Shown: in pieces, positions 54,537-64,000 of the stretch
How positions within the stretch are numbered: the stretch's first letter is position 1
How the letters are laid out: each line of letters starts with the position of its first letter
Assembly: GCA_028564925.1 (NCBI GenBank)
Contig: CM053034.1
Location: 152,127,356 to 152,191,355, forward strand
Source: Lithobates sylvaticus
Lineage: Eukaryota > Chordata > Amphibia > Anura > Ranidae
Length of the DNA stretch: 64,000 bases
Direction: 5' to 3'
Position numbers and translations under genes: made by a program
Notes under the pieces: generated by a model
What the model saw: only the letters and a program-made list of their open reading frames with translations
Told to the model about the DNA's origin: nothing
The model's database searches: none

Positions 54537-55792
54537 TAAAAAATGTGATTATAATCAAACTAGTAATGACAAGTGAAAAATATAATCAAATGGCGCTTAA
54601 AAAAGAAAAACATAAAAACAAAACAAAATTATATATAAACTGCCAGAATAAATAAAACACCACGTGAAATAGTGTCCGTGAGATGATACCAAAAACAAAT
54701 CTTCATTAGTATTTGTGTAAATTCAAAGAAAAAATGTGATTAAGTCTTCCAAAGCAAAAAATGTCCACCAACAAATCTTCAATAGAATAATCAAATATGT
54801 CTTCCACCACACCAACTCGTGTTCCCTCTCCCAATGAGACCGCACTCACCGGATGGTATTGCCTCGCACTCTCGTGGTTGGCAAATATGGCGATTACCCC
54901 ACCTGGGTTATCTGTGCGATCAATCCAAACTTGCAAACTCCATATGTGAAAACAAATAAAAAATGTGCCTCCACATAGCGTGATACTGTGATAAAACTTA
55001 TTTATTAAAATTCAACGTCACTCACACTTCAATGTTTCAACTTACAAAAACACAAAGTGATAAAGCCAAATCCAGCACACAATCCACTGTGCTGGATTTG
55101 GCTTTATCACTTTGTGTTTTTGTAAGTTGAAACATTGAAGTGTGAGTGACGTTGAATTTTAATAAATAAGTTTTATCACAGTATCACGCTATGTGGAGGC
55201 ACATTTTTTATTTGTTTTCACATATGGAGTTTGCAAGTTTGGATTGATCGCACAGATAACCCAGGTGGGGTAATCGCCATATTTGCCAACCACGAGAGTG
55301 CGAGGCAATACCATCCGGTGAGTGCGGTCTCATTGGGAGAGGGAACACGAGTTGGTGTGGTGGAAGACATATTTGATTATTCTATTGAAGATTTGTTGGT
55401 GGACATTTTTTGCTTTGGAAGACTTAATCACATTTTTTCTTTGAATTTACACAAATACTAATGAAGATTTGTTTTTGGTATCATCTCACGGACACTATTT
55501 CACGTGGTGTTTTATTTATTCTGGCAGTTTATATATAATTTTGTTTTGTTTTTATGTTTTTCTTTTTTAAGCGCCATTTGATTATATTTTTCACTTGTCA
55601 TTACTAGTTTGATTATAATCACATTTTTTATGATTACACATTCTTAAAGTGGCTGCTAGAGGTTTATTCACATTTAGGGATTTTATAGGTGTGTATCACA
55701 CACACATCTATCTGCACATTGGTTAACATTATTGGCGCAAGGGTGGGTAGTCATTCTAGGAGCGGCATTATAGAGTATCTACCAATCAGACC
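54537..55792. mobile_element. Retroelement-type insert made of a 543-bp hairpin plus 162-bp tail
   Basis: The left arm 54537-55079 and the right arm 55088-55630 are reverse complements; every part I compared is identical, and the axis (coordinate sum 110167) is constant, so there are no indels. The loop is 8 bp. A unique tail (55631-55792) follows, and a 16-bp duplication flanks the whole. A long, non-fixed duplication suggests LINE- or PLE-type insertion. The mirror 76-codon frames (54706-54936 minus, 55231-55461 plus) merely reflect the palindrome. The AATTTTAATAAATAAG and GGAGGCACATTTTTT parts recall PLE flank sequence of ranids; this is recall, not proof. Confidence 0.85.
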
Positions 55793-55808
55793 ACAGACTT
55801 TCAAATAG
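55793..55808. repeat. 16-bp target-site duplication, right copy
   Basis: ACAGACTTTCAAATAG is identical to 54521-54536. Confidence 0.95.
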
Positions 55809-55935
55809 ACTTTAGTTTGTTCGTGTGTGGGCAAGTCCATTCGTTCGGAAGTCCATCGTAACTCCATTGAAATTCCGTCGGGAAGACCATCGGACCTTTT
55901 CTGCCGGAAAGTCTGGTCATGTGTACGCAGCATTA

Positions 55936-56593
55936 GATAACTTCCCATTTAGAATTCAAACACCCTGGTTGTAGTGATGATCGTGATTGGAATATTCCTT
56001 AATTGATAAGTTTCATAAAAAGAATCAGCTGAATTTAACGTATTACTTTTGATTTTTTAACCTGTTTTATTAAGTCTCAGGGATTTTTTTTACGTTTCAT
56101 GTTCGTTGATGTATTTTTGGATTTTCTATAGGAAATATTTGATCACAAAGGCTGTGAATATATACTGTTGACCAAGTGAAACAATATCACTTGCTTTTTA
56201 TTATTATACATGTGTCAATAAAATAAGACAATTGCATAGCAATTTCTATTATTGACTCTCTCTAACAATTCACGTTAAAAAACAGAGGTATTTGTTTGCA
56301 CACATGATGATAAATCTACAAGTTTGAGTAAAAAGCTGAAAGTGGCCCATCATCCTATTGGGAAATAACATTGATTCCTTTTCCTTTACACATGCACAGC
56401 TCAGACCACATTTATAGCCTGCTCTGTGTGCCGCTGCAATGTGACTCCAAAGTGCATGCTTGGAATTGACGTCAGCCTGGCACAGCCATTAAAGCAGCTG
56501 AAGATTCTAAACCTGGAAGAAAGACCAGGTGAAGATTGAAGCTGTTGGGGACCAGGGAAAGCCATGACAGCACACCACTGGAGGGCTCTGCTT
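55936..56593. other. Unassigned sequence
   Basis: AT-rich, then a GC-rich lead into the MITE at 56598. The part at about 56400-56590 may be the left half of a family-1 TTAA MITE whose right half is 57039-57145. Confidence 0.3.
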
Positions 56594-56597
56594 TTAA

Positions 56598-57034
56598 AGT
56601 AGAGTTGCCCCCAAATTTCTCTCCCTCAAAACTCACCTCTAAATGGCTGTTGCTAGGGGTCCCTCGTAGTCTGCCTCCTTCAGCGCCTGGGCTGGTGACA
56701 TCACTTCCCCTGGGCACAGGAAGGGCTCAGCTCTGCCCCCTCCCTCTTGTCAATCATCTGGGACACGTGACCGGTCCCAGATGATTGCGCGGCCACTCAC
56801 GGTGCGCGGCGCCACTCGTGCATGCAAAGTGGGTGCCCGGCTGTGAAGCCGCAGCCGGGCGCCCACAGTTAAAATGCCGGCGCCACTGAGTAGAGGGGGG
56901 ACAAGCAGGGCTTCGATCCCCCGCATCGCTGGACCCTGGGACAGGTAAGTGTCCGATTATTAAAAGTCAGCAGCTGCAGTATTTGTAGCTGCTGACTTTT
57001 AATTATTATTTTTTTTTTTAATGGCAACACCGCT
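56598..57034. mobile_element. TTAA MITE, family 2 (Kolobok-type)
   Basis: TTAA at 56594-56597 and 57035-57038 with ends AGTAGAGTTGCCCCC/ATGGCAACACCGCT. It shares GGCTGTTGCTAGGGGTCCCT, GGACAGGTAAGTGTCC and the AGTCAGCAGCTGCAG hairpin with 27984-28442. After it, 57039-57145 resembles the right part of the family-1 MITE (GTGCTAGTATGCAGTGCATAC..., ending ACCGCTTTAA). Confidence 0.85.
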
Positions 57035-57498
57035 TTAAGTAAGTCTCATAATGTGCTAGTATGCAGTGCATACAAATACATTATGGCTTAAAGCTGCCAA
57101 GGGACTCATTTTTAGAACAAGAAGCATGACTTTACTACCGCTTTAAGATAGTTTTAATTTCCTTTCTGAGGGCCACAAGCATTCCCTATTTGCTCTTACA
57201 GTGAGGCTACCAAGTTGTCATCTGTAAATTTAAATAAAACACTACAGTGCTACATCTATTAAAAATTCAACCAAAAACTTTTTTATTCAATTCAATGTCT
57301 ACCCAAAACACACAGACTCTGGGAACTGGAGGACCCAGATACATATTTGGGGTTTCAATGCCCAAACCAGCAATGACTGCTTGAGACTGTGAGACTCGGA
57401 GCAGATATTAATATGATCAGCTCAAAGCAACCTGATTATGGGTTCTCCTGATATAATCAGTTTAAGGTGTTATGTGTTAAGTGTCTTGGTATCACTGA

Positions 57499-57760
57499 GG
57501 TTTATTTATTTAAGGCAAATCCACTTTACACTACAAGTGCACTTGGTAGTGCACTTGGAAGTGCAGGCTCTATAGATCTGAGGGGGACATACAAGGAAAA
57601 TAAAAAAAACAGCATTTTTGCTTGTACATGATTGGATGATATAAATCAGCAGAGCTTCCCCTCTTTGATTTTCCCCTCAGATCTACAATGAATGCACTTC
57701 CAAGTGCACTTGTAGTGCACTTGTAGTGCAAAGTGGATTTGCCTTTAGTAAATAAACCCC
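57499..57760. mobile_element. Palindromic MITE with GGTTTATTTA ends
   Basis: Long inverted ends (GGTTTATTTATTTAAGGC, AAATCCACTTTACACTACAA, GTGCACTTGG) of about 70 bp each side surround a roughly 120-bp centre with TACATGATTGGATGATATAA. No clear target duplication. Confidence 0.8.
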
Positions 57761-58630
57761 ATTGTGTGCTTCCTAGGTGTGAATTCCCATTTTTAATGGA
57801 GTCATCTATTGTTTCTGTCTGTTGGCTAATTTGGCTATCTTTTGGTGGTTCCTACATGACGGGATTAGTCTGGTGTCAACTTTAGCTCGTTATCCATGTT
57901 ATGTGTGATGTTTTGGGTAAATAATTGGTTTTATTGTTCATGTGATGACTAACCTAATTTTGAAGTGTATAAAAACCTGCAGTTCTGTTAAATAAACAAT
58001 CATTGCTTTGTATTTTACCTCAACATCTTGTCTGTGTACAATGCTTGGGGTAAAAGGGCTGGTATTAGCTCTCAGTCTGCCGGAAGGGTTTGAAAAGCAG
58101 GAGGCACTGTTTGACGGAAGCACCTAAGCAGGGTGCCAAGTGTTCCGTCGCATCATCCATAGTTGATAATATTCTTATATATGCTAGTTAGTCACTTTAC
58201 AATCAAGAACCCATGAAGCTTACCATGAAAAATGCTTGCATGTGTGGTTACAACATTCTTTGACTACTACTTACTGTATATATTTTTGTGTCAGCATCTG
58301 ATCATGAAAGGTATAGCATGTTTTTTTTGTCCTCCTCACCCTGGCAATACATGTCACAATAACTCTCCTCATCTTATTATTTATTATGTCCTGTGCTCCA
58401 TGTGTCCCATGTTGTCCTGACATCATCATAGTAATGAGGCATATTGTAGTTATTGTTCTTCTTCACAACATTGTTGTAAAAAACACTGATATAATTCTTG
58501 CCACTTTTTTTCCCAGCTGATGATTTTGTACCCCCATTCACATATTCTAAGGAAGTAACAAATATACCGACAATTTTTGTTCACGTATGATTGGATAATT
58601 TAAGTCAGAACAGTTTCACACTGTGCAATC
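57761..58630. other. Unassigned sequence
   Basis: No gene or clear repeat. Short frames at 57938-58123 and 58232-58420 have no domain. Confidence 0.3.
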
Positions 58631-58634
58631 AAAC

Positions 58635-58965
58635 GCAGCCACTGTACCATCAAACACAGACACTGTGCCATCAAACACAGCCACTGTACCATCAAATGCA
58701 GCCACTGTGCCCATCAATTGACGCAACTGTGCCCATCAAACGCAGGTACTGTGTCCATCAAACACAGCCACTGTGCCATAAAAAGCCTCCACTGTGCCCG
58801 TCAAATGCTGCCACTGTGCCCATAAAAAGCAGCCACTCTGCCCATCAAGCGCTACCACTGTGACAATCAAATGCTGCCACTGTGCTCCATCAAATGATCC
58901 CACTGTGCCATCAAATGCTCCCACTGTGCCCATCGAATGCTGCCACTATGCCCCCCGCCCACCGT
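58635..58965. repeat. Minisatellite, about 22 bp unit
   Basis: Fourteen or so copies of CACTGTGCCCATCAAATGCA, with increasing divergence leftward. Peptide-like periodic frames on both strands (58591-59021) are by-products. Confidence 0.92.
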
Positions 58966-59459
58966 CTGCCCGGCACTTAGCCTGTCTCAGTGGGGCATCG
59001 GGTGACGGCGGTGGGTGGTGAGTGATTTCCTCTATGTCTTCTTCTCCCGTCCTCTCTCCCTGTCCTCTCCTATAATTGGATGCCTGATAGGTGTCCAATC
59101 ACAGCACCTGTTGTTTCAGCCAACATAACATACCCAAGCACCTGATTGGCAGAGAGGCGGTTCAATGTTAGGAAAGTGAATATTCATTCGCTTTTCTAAC
59201 ACAGCTGGGTGAACTGCAAGGGCCAAGCATGGCACTCACGTTTTACCTTTTTTGATGCCTATTAGAGCCTATGACTCTAATCAGGTGCTTCAAAAACACC
59301 CCCCACCGCTGTAATTCAGGCGCCCGGCGCCTGAATAGGGGGTGGAAGGGGCGGCCATGGATAGATTCATGCAATGCATGAATCTATCTATTGGGGACAG
59401 AGTGGGTGGCTGGGGAGAGGGGACGGCGCCCGTGCGCCCTTATGGACGCACCGCCACTG
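58966..59459. mobile_element. hAT-like element, right part
   Basis: The right end CGCACCGCCACTG is the complement of a CAGTGGCGGTGCG hAT-type terminus. The interior has CCAATCACAGCACC, GGCGCCCGGCGCC and ATAGATTCATGCA...TGCATGAATCTAT palindromes. The minisatellite at 58635-58965 may be part of it; the left end was not found. Confidence 0.5.
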
Positions 59460-59704
59460 ATAATAAATGATGCTGCACTGTTGTTTAAACTGAATTGTAA
59501 CCAATGTGTCACAAAATAAAGAACGTACTAAAAATGAAAAGGCAATAATAAAGGTGTACACAATGTGGCAGTGTAAACCAAACGTCCAAATAAACTCAAA
59601 TAACAGATTCCTAACAATTAAACAGGTAAGAGATGATTTGTAGAACAGACCAGGTATTGTATTAAACAATTGTGTGTGTGATTAGTCAATCAATGCTCAT
59701 AAAG

Positions 59705-60356
59705 CTAATCAACATACACTAAACGGTGAAGTGAAAGTGTGACACATTAGTCTCAGACGCAATCTCCTTGAGATTAAGGTGAGAAACAGTGGAGTGTGGT
59801 GCATTGGTATTGGCTGACTGGCACACAGGAAGTGATGTGGAAAGGAGCTTGATGCTCGTGGATGATTTATTGTGTTCCATCTTAATAAATTAAAGTGTTT
59901 GTTTTTATGAATAATTATTTCATTATATACTACACTATATATGCATTCCCCTTCTTCCCTCTACACCTCCCTCCCCCTCTGGGTGAGAGTGAGATTACAT
60001 TACAGAGGAATCACCATCCACCATCCAGCATTGACTCTTGGGACAACAAGAAGATTACCCTGTAAGGAAATCAAGATCTTTTTAAAACCACTAGCTTTTT
60101 ATGTAAAGACCCCCAGAAGATATTGCAATCACCAGTTTTCCAATTCTGCCACCTTACAGCAGTAAAGTGAGAGGCCATTTCACACAGAGGTGTCATTGTA
60201 TGGAATGAAGAGACACCTGTTTATGTTTATCAGGTTTGCATGGTTAAGACTGTAGCACCACACTCCACTGTTTCCCAGATTAATCTCAAGAAGATTGCTT
60301 CAGAGACTTGTTATGCATCACACCTTCACTTCACCGTTCAGTGTGTGTTGATCAGC
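59705..60356. repeat. Foldback: inverted arms of about 105 bp
   Basis: The arm 59705-59812 (AACGGTGAAGTGAAAGTGTG, GTGGAGTGTGGTGC) recurs inverted at 60249-60356 (GCACCACACTCCAC, CACACCTTCACTTCACCGTT), about 85% alike by eye, with a 436-bp centre lacking coding signal. Confidence 0.85.
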
Positions 60357-60359
60357 TTG

Positions 60360-61783
60360 ATGAACAGAAAGTATATTTCTCCTCTTAAGCAGCTCAGTGT
60401 GTAATGAATGATGTTCTTGGTATTCTCATTGGTGAAGGCACCAGGGGTAGGGTGTAAAACCAGCTGGAGGTATTCCAGTGGATACATTTCATCAATGCCA
60501 TTTTTTTTTTTACCCACGCCCATTAAGTACAGCATGGAACAGCAGTGCTTAATTGTGAACATATGAAACTCACTAGAAGTGAACTAGTAGGTGGTTCTTT
60601 AGTATAGCTAATAGTATATTTGTGGGTTATGTTTTTCAAAAACAGAACTTTAAGCAGAATCCTGATGAAAAATGTGTATCTCCATCCATACACGTGTAAA
60701 ACAAATAAAATAATACATAGATGAATAAAGTTGTCATACTGAATGTAGAAGAAAAATATGATATACTTTCTCAGACCTACAGTATATCATAGTGGTTAAA
60801 AGGGCACAATTTCAAGAAAAGAATTGCTTTTTTTAATAGCAGTGTTCTTGGACTTAGGTTGTGAAATATATAATACAGCGTTTGAAAATACAACACTTTC
60901 TAAAAACTCGCAGTATGACTGTAACAGAGATTTACCACAGTGTGTGTGTGTAAAATGAATCAGGCTAATCTAGGATGCGCACTAGGAAAATGTTGCTGGC
61001 AGGAGATGAAAAATCCTGGAGTGTGTTCTTATACTACAAAATTCATTTTAGCTTAAAATGTTGATAACTTTTACAGGCAGTGAATTGGAACTGTAAATCT
61101 CTATTTTAGCCTTTTTATTGCACATATCACATGTGCCAGGAGAAGTCATTCCATACTGTATTCCATCCAATATTTCCATCTAATTTCCTGGTGGAAAGAA
61201 GTAATCACAGATGTCAAGTTGCACTAATGATTTTGCAGATAACTTATCTTTTTATTGAGTTGACATGTGACCTTTCACCCAATCGAATTCCACCCTTTGC
61301 TTAGTCAACCATTAGTACAAGCATTGAAAAGTGATCAACAACTACATTTAGCACCATGTATAGCAAAAATCCAAGGTGTACTTCTTTCAGCCCAGGCAGT
61401 GTCAGCTTAATAAAGATTTAGGGATGAGATTCAGGTTTACCACTACCATGGATTTGCAGTAAAACTTGTGTGTTTGAGAGTCATGATCCCATAGAAATAA
61501 AACAGGAATTGGCCAGACCAATTTTTTTTTTTTGTAACCATAATGCATTTGTATGATCAGTTAGCTTAGAAGGGCCGCTAGGGGGCTTTTGGATAAGCCA
61601 GACCCCACACAATAAAATGGTGAATTCAACACAGACATATTGACAATCTGCTTTATCTGTGATAGGAAAAGCATAGGGAGTGCTGCTGACAAACTGCACA
61701 TCAAAAGATTAGTGTAGGGCTTGTAGGCGCTATAAGGCCTGTTTAAGTGTTTGTTAACCCAGAAAAAAAAGGATCCTGTTCCC
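60360..61783. other. Unassigned sequence, probably unique DNA
   Basis: AT-rich, with no recognised element or exon. Confidence 0.35.
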
Positions 61784-61787
61784 TTAA

Positions 61788-62206
61788 AGTGGTTGTAAAC
61801 CCTTACATACCACTTTGACCTACAGGTAAGCCTAGATTAAGGCTTACCTGGAGGTCCAAGAAATATCTCCTTAACCTATACGGTTAAGGAGATATTTTAC
61901 AAAAAAAGGGCACCGCTGTCTACGGCATGCGCGCCGCAAGTGAAGGCAAACATGCCGTCACTTACGGCTCCCGCGTGCATGCGCCGGAGTGACATCATCG
62001 CTGCTCCGGCCACTCACAGCACCGGAGCAATGATACCCGGAAGGAAGATGGGTGCTTCGTGCAACAGGGGACAGCGGTGACATTGCTGGCTTCTGTGTCA
62101 GGTAAGTGACACATAATGGGCTACTATGCGATGCATAGTAGTCCATTATGCTTTACCTTTGCAGGGAAATAAAGCGGAAGTAAACCCATCAGGGTTTACT
62201 TCCTCT
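61788..62206. mobile_element. TTAA MITE, family 1 (Kolobok-type)
   Basis: TTAA at 61784-61787 and 62207-62210 with ends AGTGGTTGTAAACCC/GGGTTTACTTCCTCT. It has the same order of hairpins as 42500-42976: CTACAGGTAAGCC...GGCTTACCTGGAG, GAAATATCTCC...GGAGATATTT and TAATGGGCTACTATGCGATG...CATAGTAGTCCATTA. Its right TTAA is also the target of the Harbinger MITE. Confidence 0.9.
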
Positions 62207-62210
62207 TTAA

Positions 62211-62641
62211 GGCCCCTTTCACACTGAGGCGCTTTGCAGGCGCTAAAGTTCTAGAAATAGCGCCTGCAAAGTGCCTTCAAACAGCCGTTTCTGTGTCTTC
62301 AGTGTGAAAGCCCAAGGGCTTTCACACTGGAGTGGTGCGCTTGCAGGACGCTGAAAAATGTCCTGCAAGCTGCATCTTTGGTGCGCTGTAGGAGCCGTGT
62401 ATTTACCACTCCTAAAGCGCCCCCTCCCATTAAAAACAATGGGGCAGCGCTCCGAACCCGCCCGCAAAGCGCCGCTGGAGCGCCCCTTTTTGGGCGGTAT
62501 TAACCCTTTTTCGGCGGCTCGCGGGGGTTAAAACCGACCCGCTAGCGGCCAAAATGCGCCTGCTAAAACGACGGTAAAGCGGCGCTAAATATAGCGGCGC
62601 TTTACCACCAGCGCACCTAGCGCCTCGGTGTGAAAATAGCC
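62211..62641. mobile_element. PIF-Harbinger MITE inserted in a TTAA footprint
   Basis: The left end GGCCCCTTTCACAC and right end GTGTGAAAATAGCC are flanked by TAA (62208-62210, 62642-62644). The left TAA is the last three bases of the preceding MITE's TTAA. The interior matches 15219-15667 (AAAACGACGGTAAAGCGGCG, AGTGTGAAAGCCCAAGGGCT). Confidence 0.9.
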
Positions 62642-62857
62642 TAAGGCATGTTATACAGCACAGTGCTTATGCTGTGTAATTTGGCCTCCTGTAACACCTG
62701 AAATACCTGGCTGCCTCCGTCATATGCAGCCTGCTCTCCTGTGTCTCCTCTGTCCTCATCCCCCCTCCCCTCTCTGTCTGCTCATACCAGTGCCAACCCC
62801 CCCCCCCCCCCCCGCTGTTGCTGCTGCTCTCATGTCTGCAGCTAAATGATGTAATCC

Positions 62858-63170
62858 CCTCTGTACCATTATAATAAGTGTTCCTGTGTAATGTAAAAAA
62901 ATCTGCCGATCTGTACCTATATAAGCTTGGTTCCCAGCGCTCAGCTGACTGTCGGTGTTCACATTGCCTCTCTCTCTCTCCTCTCTTCCCCTCCTCCCCG
63001 CCTGACGTCAGCGGGGGGGCTCGGCCCCGCTCACTGGAGCTGTGAGCTGAGAGAGAGAAGAGAGCCTAGGAATCAGCTGAGTGATGGGAACCGAGCTTAT
63101 ATAGGTACAGATCGGAACATGTATTACATTACACAGGCACAGGGACACTTATTATTATAGTACAGAGAGG
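62858..63170. repeat. Foldback: inverted arms of about 98 bp around a GC-rich centre
   Basis: The arm at about 62858-62955 (AAGTGTTCCTGTGTAATGTA, ATCTGTACCTATATAAGCTT, GGTTCCCAGCGCTCAGCTGA) recurs inverted at about 63070-63170. The centre has CT-rich/GA-rich halves (CTCTCTCTCTC against GAGAGAGAGAAG), so pairing continues inward. Just outside, 63187-63211 is a TTAAAGTGGGT-ACCCACTTTAA palindrome like a TTAA MITE terminus. Confidence 0.85.
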
Positions 63171-63438
63171 ATGGGAGGATTTTGTTAAAGTGGGTTACCA
63201 CCCACTTTAAATCAGATGTGAACCTTTACTGAATGTCATATAGATAGCAAAATGTTGTGTATCTTAGAGAATTGGGGAATATAGGAGGGGAGGATTTATT
63301 TTTTCATTGTTACATCTTAATTCTTCTGATTTCCTGTAGCCCTTACAGCCTATCCCTGCCTATACAGTATGTACTACAGCAATTACAAGGTGCACATGTG
63401 TTTTGCCATGTTTTTTTCACAAGCCTTTTTTTATTTAA

Positions 63439-63877
63439 AGCAGAGTTCTGCCCCCCCCCCCCCCCCCAGGCAAAATATTAGAAGTCAGCAGCTACACATA
63501 CTGTAGCTGCTGACTTTTACTATTAGGACAATTACCTGTCCTAGAACCCAGCGATGTCGGCACCCCAGTCAAAGTTTCCATCAGCTCTCGGGTGCTGCTG
63601 CTGCTGCCATTCATGGCAAGGGAAACTGGCAGTGAAGCCTTTCGGCTTCACAGCAGGTGCCCTACTGAGCATGTGCAAAGTACGCTGCGCTTTCTTAATG
63701 GCCCATCAGCGGGGGAAGGAGGAGGGGGGGGCTGAACTTCTGGTGAGATCTCCTGGAAGTGTGGATGGGCACCTGTCAAAAACAGGTACCCGCTCACCCC
63801 TGAAAGGGGCACAATGTTGCACCGAATGGGGGTGGAGGTAGATAAGAGGAGCTTCGACTTTTGGGTGGAACTCCGCT
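63439..63877. mobile_element. TTAA MITE, family 2 relative
   Basis: TTAA at 63435-63438 and 63878-63881 with ends AGCAGAGTTCTGCCCC/GGGTGGAACTCCGCT. It carries the AGTCAGCAGCT...AGCTGCTGACT hairpin near its left end (near the right end in 27984-28442, so the order is inverted) and a C homopolymer at about 63451-63467. Confidence 0.85.
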
Positions 63878-63931
63878 TTAAATGGTGACAACAATGAAAT
63901 ATACCTGAGCAATGTGCATCAGCACAGATGC

Positions 63932-64000
63932 TTGAAGTGGTATTAAACCCAAAACCAAATAAGCAATATATTGCAGCTTACCAATCATTAGATAGGGTGG
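63932..64000. mobile_element. Start of another MITE, cut by the window edge
   Basis: TTGAAGTGGTATTAAACCC resembles the family-1 TTAA MITE end (TTAAAGTGGTTGTAAACCC). Confidence 0.4.

Larger units (their letters stand above)
54253..55935. mobile_element. MITE with ATGCCACGTACACACGACC ends, interrupted by a hairpin insert
   Basis: The left end TAATGCCACGTACACACGACC pairs with the right end GGTCATGTGTACGCAGCATTA. The flanking TA suggests a mariner-like duplication. The element proper is 54253-54536 plus 55809-55935; the middle is a separate insertion. No transposase. Confidence 0.75.

Noticed and set aside
55101-55140. Possible hammerhead core (GAAAC with a CACTT/AAGTG closing stem) in the hairpin insert
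   Set aside because: No CUGAUGA-like box and no stem II could be found, so this is weaker than the motifs listed.
54706-55461. Two identical 76-codon frames on opposite strands
   Set aside because: They are the same sequence mirrored by the hairpin; there is no recognised domain or other sign of coding.
58591-59021. Frames with repeated QPLCHQ- or ATVPIK-like peptides
   Set aside because: They are translations of the 22-bp minisatellite.

Overview
The window reads as non-coding vertebrate DNA that is dense in transposable elements, most likely from a true frog (Ranidae). That placement is an inference. It rests on my recognition of several repeat families typical of ranid assemblies: TTAA-flanked elements starting CCACTT, TTAA-flanked MITEs starting AGYGG, long hAT elements starting TAGGGATGAGC, and PIF-Harbinger MITEs starting GGCCCCTTTCACAC. 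L2, CR1-like, Tx1/L1-like and Penelope-like retroelements are also present. I found no convincing host protein-coding exon and no tRNA, rRNA or CRISPR. Nearly every open frame of more than 60 codons is either inside a mobile element or has no coding signature.

Layout. 0-13 kb: 3' end of a tyrosine-recombinase retroelement (about 346-1296), a small MITE, a complete 1.9-kb hAT element with an exact 8-bp target duplication (4294-6202), then a Penelope-like element (PLE, about 7.5-11.1 kb) with hammerhead-ribozyme-like motifs, a GIY-YIG remnant and a second hAT copy inserted in it, then another hAT MITE (11634-12306). 13-25 kb: TTAA-flanked piggyBac-like elements, one split by a 2.46-kb insertion, a Harbinger MITE, an L2 tail, foldback repeats, minisatellites and a Ty3/gypsy integrase relic. 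25-33 kb: two decayed copies of an Ac-like hAT transposase gene on the minus strand. 33-36 kb: mostly unassigned AT-rich DNA. 36.8-41.5 kb: a long minus-strand L2 LINE with an open endonuclease frame, an open reverse-transcriptase frame and an internal tandem duplication. 42-46 kb: MITEs and two CR1/L2-type fragments in opposite orientations. 46.9-52.9 kb: an LTR retroelement with two 702-bp LTRs that differ at about three positions, long open frames, one zinc knuckle and no recognised pol, carrying a nested hAT MITE. 52.9-56 kb: Tc1 ends, a Tx1/L1-type endonuclease relic, and a MITE interrupted by a 1256-bp insert that is mostly a 543-bp inverted repeat with an 8-bp loop, flanked by a 16-bp target duplication. 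56-64 kb: more TTAA MITEs, a Harbinger MITE inserted in a TTAA footprint, minisatellites and foldbacks.

The genes here do not form a pathway. The elements record layers of insertion whose order can be read from target duplications. The strongest leads are the hairpin insert at 54537-55792, the young LTR element without recognised pol at 46882-52850, and the hammerhead-like folds at 7504-7541 and 10898-10940.
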